Source of the DNA: Paenibacillus illinoisensis NBRC 15959
Lineage (GTDB): Bacteria; Bacillota; Bacilli; Paenibacillales; Paenibacillaceae
Length of the DNA: 64,000 nucleotides
Direction: 5' to 3'
NCBI RefSeq assembly: GCF_004000925.1
Contig: NZ_BIME01000009.1
Span: 1-64,000 of the forward strand
Below the pieces are notes generated by a model. That model had not been told where the DNA came from. It worked only from the letters and a program-made list of their open reading frames with translations, and did not search any database. Positions 33,278-41,818 of the stretch are shown in pieces. A program made the position numbers and the translations under genes. The stretch's first letter is position 1. Every line of letters starts with the position of its first letter.

Positions 33278-35206
33278 ATGACAGTTCACCCTGGATTACG
33301 TTGGACGGCAGATCACATCGCTGCGGCTATGCAACATGGAAAGTCCGATGGTTTGGAGCTTATCCATCACTGGAAAGACAGGCTCACGGACACGTGGAAT
33401 GACCCCATTTACGCCGGCTTTTGGTCGGATTTAGAAGGATATGAACAGAAGGCACTCACGGAGAACCTGCCTGAACTATCTTTTTCCCTATTTCGTCAAT
33501 TCAGGGATACGGGTGAGCGTCAAGCGTATGAGCAGGCCTATTTTGAAAGGCGCGGAAGGCTTGTATCGCTGGGGTTGCTGATGGCAGTATCGCCGTCTTC
33601 CTCTCGTTTGCATCTGGTGGAGGATCTGATCTGGAGTGTTTGTACCGAACAAACCTGGTGTCTGTCTGCCCATATACCGGAAGGGGAAGAAGCTGGCGCA
33701 AGAACACATATTGATCTATTCGCTGCAGAGACCGCACAGATGCTGGCAGAGCTAGTCGTTATGCTGGATGACATGCTGGATGAACGTGTGATCCGGATGG
33801 TCAAGGCAGAGATAGAAGACAGGATATTTACTCCATTGTACCGAGAGCAGCGGACTTATGGTTGGGAAGAGGCAAATCACAACTGGTCAGCCGTTTGCAG
33901 TGGAGGATGCGGAATTGCTGCTCTCCTTTTATTGGAGGATGAGCGTCTTAGAACCATGGCTGTGCAGCACACCATTCGATGCATGAATGCCTTTTTGAGT
34001 GGTTACGGGACGGATGGAGGATGTGCTGAAGGTGTGGGCTACTGGGTGTACGGATTCGGATTCTATACCTATTACGCAGAGATGCTGAGATTGTTCAGTG
34101 CAGATGAACTGGATATGTTGTCAGAACCCAAGACGGGAGCAATTGCTGCTTTCCCGGGAAATATTCATTTATCGGGCGGGGTGTATATTAACTATTCGGA
34201 CAGTCGTGAGCGGGAGACGATTCCGTCCGGTTTGCTGTCCCTTTTGTCCGAACGGCAGCAGATTCCAATCAACTCAGGGCTTCACATCCCGCTTCTCTCC
34301 CAGGATCCCTGCCGCAGGTGGGCTCATGCTGTCCGCAATGTACTCTGGACTAATCCAGCTAAGTTCGAGACTGAGACTGAATCGGGTGAGCCTGAGGCTC
34401 CGATTTACTTGGAGAACTTATCGTGGGTGATAGCACGAGGGATGCTGACAACAGGTGAACAGAAGGAAGTGAAGGTGGCCTTTTCGGTAAAAGGGGGTCA
34501 TAACGCAGAGCCCCATAATCATAATGATCTGGGACACTTCATCCTTCATGGCGGCGGTGAAAACATTCTCTGTGATCCAGGTTCAGGCGAGTATACTCAA
34601 GCCTACTTCGCACCTGGGCGAGAGAGCATTCTGCAAATTGGCTCTCGTGGGCATAGCGTTCCTGTCATTGAAGGAACGAGTCAGCAATCCGGACGACAAG
34701 CCGAGGCCAAAATACTACATATCAAGCACTTGCCTTCACAGGGGATAGAGGCTGAATTGGACCTGACGTCAGCTTATTCGGAGGCTCCTACACTGGCAAG
34801 ATATATCCGGCGGTTACGATGGCATGGTTCAGCTGGAACTTCCGAAGCAGAGCTTCTCCTTGAAGACCACTATCAATGGCGTCAAGCTTCTAGTATTCAA
34901 ATAGAGGAGCGCCTGAATGGAGAACCGCGAGTCGCCCAGCATTTTATCAGTCGAATCGAACCTGTCTTGCAAGAAACAGGAGTACGATGGGAAGGAAGCA
35001 GAGCTGTGGTGTTTATGGAGTATGACGCAGAATGCTGGAATGCACAGATCGAAGTGATCGAGACCGTGGATCATGATCACCTGCCACAGAAGTTTTACCG
35101 CACCGCATTAATCATGCGGCAAAACGCAGATGAAAGCGGAGATTCTCGGGATCATTCTGTACAGGAGACAAGGTGCAGATTCAAATTCACCATTTATCCG
35201 AGGTAA
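33278..35206 (+). CDS. Heparinase II/III-family polysaccharide lyase-like protein
   Basis: 642 residues. The alpha-helical first half contains EANHNWSAVCSGG and DGGCAEGVGYWVYGFGFY, the second (beta) half KGGHNAEPHNHNDLGHF followed by DPGSGEYT, all typical of heparinase II/III-like proteins with their catalytic His/Tyr. There is no signal peptide, so it would act on imported oligosaccharides, breaking uronic-acid-containing chains by elimination and leaving a 4,5-unsaturated end. The GH88 gene 143 bases downstream removes such ends. The true sugar is not predictable. ATG with GGGGAGG; the cre site suggests glucose repression. Confidence 0.85.
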   Translation: MTVHPGLRWTADHIAAAMQHGKSDGLELIHHWKDRLTDTWNDPIYAGFWSDLEGYEQKALTENLPELSFSLFRQFRDTGERQAYEQAYFERRGRLVSLGLLMAVSPSSSRLHLVEDLIWSVCTEQTWCLSAHIPEGEEAGARTHIDLFAAETAQMLAELVVMLDDMLDERVIRMVKAEIEDRIFTPLYREQRTYGWEEANHNWSAVCSGGCGIAALLLLEDERLRTMAVQHTIRCMNAFLSGYGTDGGCAEGVGYWVYGFGFYTYYAEMLRLFSADELDMLSEPKTGAIAAFPGNIHLSGGVYINYSDSRERETIPSGLLSLLSERQQIPINSGLHIPLLSQDPCRRWAHAVRNVLWTNPAKFETETESGEPEAPIYLENLSWVIARGMLTTGEQKEVKVAFSVKGGHNAEPHNHNDLGHFILHGGGENILCDPGSGEYTQAYFAPGRESILQIGSRGHSVPVIEGTSQQSGRQAEAKILHIKHLPSQGIEAELDLTSAYSEAPTLARYIRRLRWHGSAGTSEAELLLEDHYQWRQASSIQIEERLNGEPRVAQHFISRIEPVLQETGVRWEGSRAVVFMEYDAECWNAQIEVIETVDHDHLPQKFYRTALIMRQNADESGDSRDHSVQETRCRFKFTIYPR

Positions 35207-35349
35207 TTCAATTCGAAAAATAATTGAGGACAACCCGGACTGAACTGTTGCAAGGAAACCACTGAAGACAAGCGTGCTGATATAGTCCATCAAAGTTGCT
35301 TATGTGTATGAGTAAATAAATTAGAATGCGAAAAGAGGAGGCAAAGCTC

Positions 35350-36486
35350 GTGAGTACATCGACATCGGTAACATGGGTTGAAGAAGCATGGCGGCAGGGC
35401 GCGGACAAAACAATTCGCAACGCACAGCGAATCAAGGATACCTTTCCACACATCTCTCCGCAGGGAACGTATGACCAGAATGATCCGGAATGGTGGACAG
35501 CCGGATTCTGGCCAGGATTGTTATGGCTCGTGTATGGTGAGTCCCCGGAAAATGTGGATGCTGCTCCATTGTCCCGTTTTGCAGATAGCTGTGAACGGCA
35601 GCTGGAGGGGTGCCTCCGCAATCCGGATTCGGTGGATCACGATCTGGGTTTCATCTGGCTGCTTAGCGGCGTAGCATCTTACCGGCAGACTGGCAGCATG
35701 GACAGCCGGCGGCGGGGGATGCTTGCTGCCAATCTATTTGCTGCTCGTTTCAATGTACGTGGTCAGTTCATTCGTGCCTGGAACTTCAACTCGCCTGCAA
35801 TGGACACGCGCGGCGTAGCCATCATCGACAGCATGATGAACCTGCCACTGCTCTACTGGGCATCCGAGCAGAGCGGCGATCCCCGCTTCCGCTTGCTGGC
35901 GGAAGCGCATGCGGACACGGTTGCGCGCGAGTTCGTTCGTGCAGACGGGTCCATCTGCCACGTGGTGGAGTTCGACCCACACACGGGGCAGAAGCTGCGA
36001 GAGCATGGCGGACAGGGCCATGCTCCGGGTTCCGCCTGGGCGCGGGGCACCGCCTGGGCGCTGCATGGTTTTGCGCTGTCTTACCGGTATACGGGCGAAG
36101 CCCGCTATCTGGAGACAGCGGAACGCGCGGCCGATTTCTTCCTCGCCATGCTTGGTGAAGATATCGTGCCGTTCTGGGATTTTCGCGCACCGGCGGAGCA
36201 TCAGATGGCGTGGGATTCGTCCGCCGCTGCGATTGCGGCGAGCGGTCTGCTTGAGCTGGCGAAGCTGTCGCCACGCGGAGAAGAGTATGCCGCAGCGGGC
36301 GAGCGCATCGTTCGCGGCCTGCATGAGCGCTACAGCTCAGGCGAGTCAGCTGCGGAAGAGGGGCTGATCATGCAGGGAACCGTGCATTACCCGGAAGGAA
36401 GGGGATTGAATGTGCCGATCATTTACGGCGATTATTTCTATATGGAAGCGCTGGCGAAGCTGCGCGGACGTCCGGGTCTATTTTAA
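35350..36486 (+). CDS. GH88 unsaturated glucuronyl hydrolase-like enzyme
   Basis: 378 residues, (alpha/alpha)6-barrel type, no signal peptide. Catalytic aspartates are suggested by VDHDLGFIW and IIDSMMNLPLLYW, with further family blocks GQGHAPGSAWARGTAW, WDSSAAAIAASGLLEL and IIYGDYFYMEAL. GH88 enzymes hydrate the unsaturated uronic residue left by polysaccharide lyases, consistent with the upstream gene. The GTG at 35350 follows AGAGGAGG at eight bases; the ATG at 35326 overlaps that site. Odd feature: about 35.70-36.34 kb is far richer in GC than the gene's ends and neighbours, suggesting a mosaic origin. Confidence 0.88.
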   Translation: MSTSTSVTWVEEAWRQGADKTIRNAQRIKDTFPHISPQGTYDQNDPEWWTAGFWPGLLWLVYGESPENVDAAPLSRFADSCERQLEGCLRNPDSVDHDLGFIWLLSGVASYRQTGSMDSRRRGMLAANLFAARFNVRGQFIRAWNFNSPAMDTRGVAIIDSMMNLPLLYWASEQSGDPRFRLLAEAHADTVAREFVRADGSICHVVEFDPHTGQKLREHGGQGHAPGSAWARGTAWALHGFALSYRYTGEARYLETAERAADFFLAMLGEDIVPFWDFRAPAEHQMAWDSSAAAIAASGLLELAKLSPRGEEYAAAGERIVRGLHERYSSGESAAEEGLIMQGTVHYPEGRGLNVPIIYGDYFYMEALAKLRGRPGLF

Positions 36487-36521
36487 CCTCAACATGTCGG
36501 AGAATTAAATCATTGAAATAC

Positions 36522-36573
36522 AAAACCACCTGAGGCAGCCTATCTTCCACTGGGCTGTTTTGGGTGGTTTTTC
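36522..36573. terminator. Terminator between convergent genes
   Basis: AAACCACC...GCAGCC pairs with GGGCTG...GGTGGTTT, ending in TTTTT on the plus strand. Confidence 0.7.
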
Positions 36574-36592
36574 GTGATATGAGTTAGATGAT

Positions 36593-37207
36593 TTATTTGT
36601 TTTTCTTCGATGGCACGCGCCTGAGGATCACAAAGTCTGCTGAAGATTGATCGGGATATCGCTGCGGGATGATCTCTTGAACCTTGAAGTCGGGATAGTC
36701 GAATAAATAATGGAACAGGTTGCGATCCTGAATCGTGTCCACGCCTGGGTTGCCGTTTTCCTTCAACCGGGTGTAAAGTACAACCCATTCCTTTGATGAA
36801 TGCAAAATATCATATAAGGTATTGCGGAAATCGGTCTCATCCGTGATGTGGTACAGCACATCCAGACACACCGTAAGGTCTGCCGTCAGAAAACCCCGGT
36901 TGATCCACAGGCCAGGTGTATACAGCATGAAGCTTTTGGAGGAGTCCGTGGCAAATTTCGAAGCACATAGGCGCACCGAAGAGGCAGCGACATCGACACC
37001 GAGGTATTCTTTATAATTCATAAATTGCAGCTGGTTGCCATCGCCACATCCAAACTCAATTACGCTGGTAATACCCTCCTGCTGGATCAATCCGTTCACA
37101 ATCTCGGCCTTGAATTCAGCCAGAACCCCGTATGATCCACGTCCAGAAGTTTCTCCGGAACGGTATGTCTGCTCCCAATATCCAATGTAATCAAAGGGCT
37201 GCCGCAT
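36593..37207 (-). CDS. Class I SAM-dependent methyltransferase
   Basis: 204 residues. The SAM-binding glycine motif SVIEFGCGDGNQ is near residue 49, followed by YLGVDVAASSV (acidic loop) and LTVCLDVLYHI (motif IV). The opening FDYIGYWEQTYRSGETSGRGSYG is often seen in small-substrate methyltransferases. Substrate unknown. The ATG follows GGAGGAGAAAC. Monocistronic, divergent from the BIG2 protein gene. Confidence 0.82.
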   Translation of the reverse strand: MRQPFDYIGYWEQTYRSGETSGRGSYGVLAEFKAEIVNGLIQQEGITSVIEFGCGDGNQLQFMNYKEYLGVDVAASSVRLCASKFATDSSKSFMLYTPGLWINRGFLTADLTVCLDVLYHITDETDFRNTLYDILHSSKEWVVLYTRLKENGNPGVDTIQDRNLFHYLFDYPDFKVQEIIPQRYPDQSSADFVILRRVPSKKNK

Positions 37208-37426
37208 GTTTCTCCTCCTATCATGTACAATCAGTTGCTTGGCGCTTGTTAAGTAGCAATATAGATAGGTTATGCGGAATGCTGGCGGGTATGATTCCCC
37301 GGAGAAGGATGAGACTTCCGAATTATTTTTCCATCATTTTTCTGAAAAATCGCTGAAAGCCTAAACATCTGGAAAGAACTTGCCGACATTAAAATTAAGG
37401 AAAAAAATGATGATAATCGGGGGGAA

Positions 37427-39796
37427 ATGATGTTAAAGCCAAGATTGACCAAGTACATGGTGATGATGCTGGTATTCGTGCTGAGTATTTCCAACGTAGG
37501 CTTGGCCGCTGCGGCAGATAAGGAACTGTCCAAAATAGTGGTTTCCAAAAATGAAGTTGCGCTTGAAGTGGGAGAATCCAGTTCTGTAACAGCTACAGGA
37601 GTCTACACGGATGCTTCGACAAGTAATATTACAGTGAATGCAAGCTGGAGCAGTGATGACACTGCAGTGGCTACGGTATATAACGGAACAATTACAGCCA
37701 AAGGTGAGGGACAGGCAACGGTCATCGTATCCTATGAAAATAAGCCACAATCCATTCAGGTGAACGTGACCAAAAAGGTTAAGGCATTGACGAAGGACAA
37801 GCAAACCATTGATATTCGTAAAGGTGAATCCGATCAGATCACACTGACTGCAACTTACAGTGATAACAGTTCTGAATCCGTATCCGATATCGCAGAGTGG
37901 TCTTCTGATGACGATCAGATAGCGACTGTAGTGAACGGTAAAGTTACCGGCCAAAGCGCGGGTACGGCACTAATTACAGGTAAGGTAGGAAAACAATCTG
38001 TTACCGTTGAGGTAAACGTCGAAGTCGTGAAGCGAATCGATACAGATAAAAAGCAAGTGAACCTGCTGTTGAACAAAAGCGACAAAGTCGTTTTGACAGC
38101 AACATATCCGGATGGGACGACCATGGATGTAACTTCTCTTGCAGATTGGAGTTCCAGTGATGAGAAAGTTGCTGATGTGCTGAAGGGCACCATCACAGGT
38201 TATGCCGCGGGATCTGCTGTAATCACAGCTAAATACGGTACAAAAACCGTTTCGATTGATGTAGACGTGGACCGGACAAGCAATCTGAAGGTCGACGAGC
38301 AAAAGCTATTCTTCAAGTTAAGCAATACCGATCGCTCCAAACAACTGACGTTGACGGCAATCTATCCGGATAGTTCAGATGCAGATGTAACCAATACGGC
38401 AGTGTGGACATCAAGTAACGAAAAGGTTGCTACTGTATATAAAGGGCAAATTACGGCTATTGGCCAAGGTACAACTACAGTTAAAGCCAGCTACAGTGGT
38501 AAAACCGTTGAAATTACGGTAGATGTAGACACAGCTCGTTATTTGGACGTTGTAGACGTTGAAGATAAACTGGCTATGAGTTTGACCGGAACAAAAGAAA
38601 AAGAACTTACAGTCAACGCGGAGTATGTAGATGGAAGCACGGAGAACGTGACATCCAAAGCAACGTGGACTTCAAGCGATGAAGATATCGTCTATGTATC
38701 TGCTGGTAAACTTACTGCTTACAAATCGGGACAGGCAACTATTACAGTAGCTTATGGCGGCAAAACGGTCAAAATCACTGTAAGTGTAGATGTCCCAGAC
38801 AAATACGAAATGCAAAACAAGAAAAAATCAATCGGTGTGGGCGATACCTTTACTGCAGAGGTTCTAGCTGTATATGGTAACACATCCAAAGTCGTTACTG
38901 AAGATGTGGAATGGAGCAGCAGCAGTGATAAAGTTGCCGAAGTGTCCAAGGATGGCGAAGTAAAGGGTATCGCTGTCGGCAAAGCAACCATTACCGCTAA
39001 AGTGGATGGAAAAACACTGACCATGTCTGTTGAGGTTGGTATGGCCAGCGGTCTCGAAGCGGATGTAAACTTTATCGCACTGGCATCCAAAGAAACACAG
39101 CAGATTACCCTGACGGGTACAGATGAAGACGGTAATACGCTGGATGTAACTTCAGAAGCAACTTGGAAAACGAGCAATGCTCGGGTAGCTGATGTTAAAA
39201 AAGGTTTGGTAACAGCAAACGGTAGCGGTAAAGTGAACATTACTGCAGAGTATGGCTCCCAAAAGGTTACGATTGCAATTGAAGTTGATGTCATTGCCCG
39301 CATTGAAGCATCAGAGCCAGCCGTATCGCTGAAATCTGGCGAGACTGCTGATATTACTGTTGTGGCGTATTTTAATGACGGTAGCGAACGCGATGTAACC
39401 GACAAAGCCGAATGGAAAACCAACAGCTACAAAGTAGCTCAGGTAACCAAAGGTAAAGTAAAAGCGGTTGGTTCAGGTAAAGCGAAAGTTACAGCCAAAT
39501 ACGGCAGCAAATCTGTAACCGTGGCTATCGATGTAGATACACTGAAATATCTGCAAACCGATAAAGTTACCCTGACCATGAAACCAGGGGATAAGGTTAC
39601 CGTGGTAGCAACGGCAACATATGCAGATGGCAGTGAAGAGAATGTCTCCAAACCGGCACTCTGGAAGTCCTCCCGTATTGCAACAGCAACGGTGAAGGAT
39701 GGTATTATTCAGGCTAACGGTAAAGGTAAAGCGACAATCACGGTGAGTTATGCTGGCGTGAAAACAAAAGTGACCATCGTTGTTGAAGCGAAATAA
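37427..39796 (+). CDS. Secreted protein of nine BIG2 immunoglobulin-like repeats
   Basis: 789 residues. A signal peptide (to about residue 30) is followed by nine tandem repeats of about 84 residues, each with the pattern hydrophobic-strand, TATYxDGS, DVT, WSSSDEKVATV, G, G.ATITAKYGGKTV. These are bacterial Ig-like group 2 domains, as in intimin- and S-layer-associated proteins. Nothing but repeats is present: no LPXTG sorting signal, no SLH domain and no catalytic domain, so it is probably released or held by partners and may bind polysaccharide or protein. DNA-level repeats are degenerate, so the duplication is old. Strong terminator follows. Confidence 0.9.
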   Translation: MMLKPRLTKYMVMMLVFVLSISNVGLAAAADKELSKIVVSKNEVALEVGESSSVTATGVYTDASTSNITVNASWSSDDTAVATVYNGTITAKGEGQATVIVSYENKPQSIQVNVTKKVKALTKDKQTIDIRKGESDQITLTATYSDNSSESVSDIAEWSSDDDQIATVVNGKVTGQSAGTALITGKVGKQSVTVEVNVEVVKRIDTDKKQVNLLLNKSDKVVLTATYPDGTTMDVTSLADWSSSDEKVADVLKGTITGYAAGSAVITAKYGTKTVSIDVDVDRTSNLKVDEQKLFFKLSNTDRSKQLTLTAIYPDSSDADVTNTAVWTSSNEKVATVYKGQITAIGQGTTTVKASYSGKTVEITVDVDTARYLDVVDVEDKLAMSLTGTKEKELTVNAEYVDGSTENVTSKATWTSSDEDIVYVSAGKLTAYKSGQATITVAYGGKTVKITVSVDVPDKYEMQNKKKSIGVGDTFTAEVLAVYGNTSKVVTEDVEWSSSSDKVAEVSKDGEVKGIAVGKATITAKVDGKTLTMSVEVGMASGLEADVNFIALASKETQQITLTGTDEDGNTLDVTSEATWKTSNARVADVKKGLVTANGSGKVNITAEYGSQKVTIAIEVDVIARIEASEPAVSLKSGETADITVVAYFNDGSERDVTDKAEWKTNSYKVAQVTKGKVKAVGSGKAKVTAKYGSKSVTVAIDVDTLKYLQTDKVTLTMKPGDKVTVVATATYADGSEENVSKPALWKSSRIATATVKDGIIQANGKGKATITVSYAGVKTKVTIVVEAK

Positions 39797-39826
39797 AACT
39801 TGCCTTGAAGGTGAGAGGTAAACGGG

Positions 39827-39870
39827 AAAACGGTGATGCCAGCTTAGATGCTGACACCACCGTTTTTTTT
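39827..39870 (+). terminator. Terminator of the BIG2 protein gene
   Basis: AAAACGGTG...GCCAGC pairs with GCTGAC...CACCGTTTT and continues into eight T. Confidence 0.85.
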
Positions 39871-39903
39871 GGTATAAACAATTATATTTTTTCGATCAAC
39901 GGA

Positions 39904-40449
39904 TTACATCGTATGAGACAGAACCAAGGCACCATAAGCAAAAGCGATAACAATTAAAATAGCTGGATGCAGTTTGGTCTTGGTCATGACCCATAAGGAG
40001 ATCCCTGCAATGATCAGTGTCTGCCAGATCCCGATGGAATCGGTGGATACTTGGCCGAATTCCCACGTGAGCAGAATCATAAGTACTGCAATAACTGGCT
40101 GCACAAGCAGCGTCATTCCTTTGACTTTGGGCGATGTACGATGCTTGTTAAGTAAACGAAGCAGCAGGATCAGCGCGGCTGCAGAAGGTACAATTGTGGC
40201 AAAACTGGCGATAAACGCTCCGAACCAGCCGGCCACCTGATAACCGACAAATGCGGCAATCTTGGTAGCGATTGGACCAGGGAGCGCATTCCCGATGGCG
40301 AGCACATCGCCGAATTGTTCTGTGGTCATCCACTGATAATGGTTCACCACTTCTTCCTGCATGAGCGGGATGGAAGCTGGACCGCCCCCGTATCCCAAAA
40401 TATTTGCTACGAAAAATCCCCAAAACAATTCCCACCATGTCTGAAGCAT
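39904..40449 (-). CDS. ChrA-family chromate transporter half, downstream member
   Basis: 181 residues with about five to six membrane segments. NILGYGGGPASIPLMQEE and ALPGPIATKIAAFVGYQ are the CHR-domain signatures. It is a single-domain (short) CHR protein; such proteins occur as adjacent pairs that work together, as YwrA/YwrB do in B. subtilis. The ATG is three bases after the stop of its partner, with AAGGAGGTG inside that gene. Substrate is chromate by family, though the physiological ion may differ. Confidence 0.88.
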   Translation of the reverse strand: MLQTWWELFWGFFVANILGYGGGPASIPLMQEEVVNHYQWMTTEQFGDVLAIGNALPGPIATKIAAFVGYQVAGWFGAFIASFATIVPSAAALILLLRLLNKHRTSPKVKGMTLLVQPVIAVLMILLTWEFGQVSTDSIGIWQTLIIAGISLWVMTKTKLHPAILIVIAFAYGALVLSHTM

Positions 40450-40452
40450 CGT

Positions 40453-41040
40453 TTAGGACACCTCCTTGTCGGAGCTGCGTTTGGACTTGTAGCGCTGAAC
40501 CAGGTCCAGGTGGAATACGCCATAACCCAGGAAGACTGCAATAACAATGCCTGGATGAATATTCAGCAGCTGCAAAAACACAAACGCAATGACACCAAAC
40601 AGGACGGCAAAGGTTTTACCGAGTCCGGACCATGCTTTTTTGGCAAATTCATAAGCCATCATGCCCAGCATCACAAAAATCACGGGGCGCACAGCCGCTA
40701 CCATACCTGCGACGATCTTCGACTCACGCAGTGCGTACATGGAGCCAAGCAGGGCGATGATGGCAATGCTCGTGGGCAAAATGTGTGCCAGCACGGAAAC
40801 GATGGCGCCGAGCACGCCTTTGGTTTTGTAACCGAGGTAAGCAGCCATCTTGGTTGCAATCGGACCAGGCAGGGCATTGGCTATGGCCAAAATTTCGCCG
40901 AATTCCTCATCACTAACCCATTGATAACGGGTGACTGCTTCATAACGAATCAACGGAATAACCGAAGGACCACCGCCATAACCCAATATCCCGGTTCGTA
41001 CCATACCTGTAACGAGACCGGTGTAATCTTTCCAACTCAT
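40453..41040 (-). CDS. ChrA-family chromate transporter half, upstream member
   Basis: 195 residues with about six membrane segments. GILGYGGGPSVIPLIRYE and ALPGPIATKMAAYLGYK match the same CHR signatures as the neighbour, and the two would form a heteromeric transporter. The C-terminus ends with a basic tail (RYKSKRSSDKEVS). It follows the Lrp-type regulator gene by 12 bases with GGAGGAAAAC as ribosome site. Order regulator-CHR-CHR equals that of ywrC-ywrB-ywrA in B. subtilis. Confidence 0.88.
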   Translation of the reverse strand: MSWKDYTGLVTGMVRTGILGYGGGPSVIPLIRYEAVTRYQWVSDEEFGEILAIANALPGPIATKMAAYLGYKTKGVLGAIVSVLAHILPTSIAIIALLGSMYALRESKIVAGMVAAVRPVIFVMLGMMAYEFAKKAWSGLGKTFAVLFGVIAFVFLQLLNIHPGIVIAVFLGYGVFHLDLVQRYKSKRSSDKEVS

Positions 41041-41052
41041 GCTGTTTTCCTC

Positions 41053-41547
41053 CTACAGTCTCATGCCCATTCGGCTTTTATATCGTTTCAATAACAACTG
41101 TGATTCGACCTTCACAATGCCAGGCATCTTATAGAGCTTCTCCAGCAAAAATTGCTCCATCTCTTCCATGTCCGCAAAAATGCCGTGCATGTGCAGTGTG
41201 CTTGGGCCCGTCATATGATAGAGGCTGGTAACCGCCGGTTCCTCGTCCAGTTTCTCGGCCACTTCATCAAGGAAGGGCGGCTCCACATCTACATTAAAAA
41301 AGGCAGAGACCTGAAGCCCAACCTTACCCGGGTTAATAACAACCGTGAAACGTTCAATAATGCCTTTTTCGGATAAAGCATTGATGCGAGCCTGAACTGC
41401 TACACGTGACAGTCCAATCTGTGCGCCCAGATCCGTATAGGATATACGGCTGTTCTGATGCAGGGCGGCTATGATTTTCCGATCGATCGCGTCCAGGTTG
41501 TACATTTGAGGGATTTCTCCTCCTTTGGAGGAGCGTTTATCTGACAT
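41053..41547 (-). CDS. Lrp/AsnC-family regulator (ChrS/YwrC-like)
   Basis: 164 residues. The helix-turn-helix region (about 18-70) includes LDAIDRKIIAALHQNSRISY, TDLGAQIGLSRVAVQARI and GIIERFTVVINP. A RAM ligand-binding/oligomerisation domain follows (about 80-155). First gene of an operon with the two ChrA-type genes; the B. subtilis counterpart ChrS represses them and is relieved by chromate. A dyad ATGCA-TTT-TGCAT at 41602 in its upstream region is a possible operator. Confidence 0.88.
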   Translation of the reverse strand: MSDKRSSKGGEIPQMYNLDAIDRKIIAALHQNSRISYTDLGAQIGLSRVAVQARINALSEKGIIERFTVVINPGKVGLQVSAFFNVDVEPPFLDEVAEKLDEEPAVTSLYHMTGPSTLHMHGIFADMEEMEQFLLEKLYKMPGIVKVESQLLLKRYKSRMGMRL

Positions 41548-41601
41548 GATTGATCATCCTTTTCCTTCTCTATATGGAATATGAAATGTAAAACTTCAAA
41601 A

Positions 41602-41614
41602 ATGCATTTTGCAT
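41602..41614. promoter_or_regulatory. Possible Lrp-type operator
   Basis: ATGCA-TTT-TGCAT is a perfect dyad 55 bases upstream of the regulator start, followed by an overlapping GCATGC and GCATTCAT. AT-rich dyads suit Lrp/AsnC proteins. Confidence 0.35.
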
Positions 41615-41818
41615 GCAGCATTCATATTTTAATGACGAATCGTAATTGGAGTCAACCTATTTATACATTATATTGAATTTATCCGATTTTAGGCTTTCAT
41701 TTTGTCATTGGTACCAAAATTGGAACGCAAAGAGGCCGCTCTTGGAATAAAACCGTGAGCAGCTCTCTTTCTTTCTATTGTAGATGTGCTTATAGCCTAT
41801 CCACACATTCGTTCGGTT

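Noticed and set aside
35734..36324. Minus-strand open frames of 196 and 150 codons in the GC-rich part of the GH88 gene
   Set aside because: High GC removes stop codons on the opposite strand; no ribosome site or homology.
38752..39423. Minus-strand open frame of 223 codons opposite the BIG2 repeats
   Set aside because: Created by the repeated codon pattern of the sense gene; Ser/Thr/Val-rich and without signals.
37500..39796. Possible tandem DNA repeat or CRISPR-like array
   Set aside because: The roughly 250-base periodicity is protein-level (BIG2 domains) with degenerate DNA; no short direct repeats with unique spacers occur anywhere in the window.
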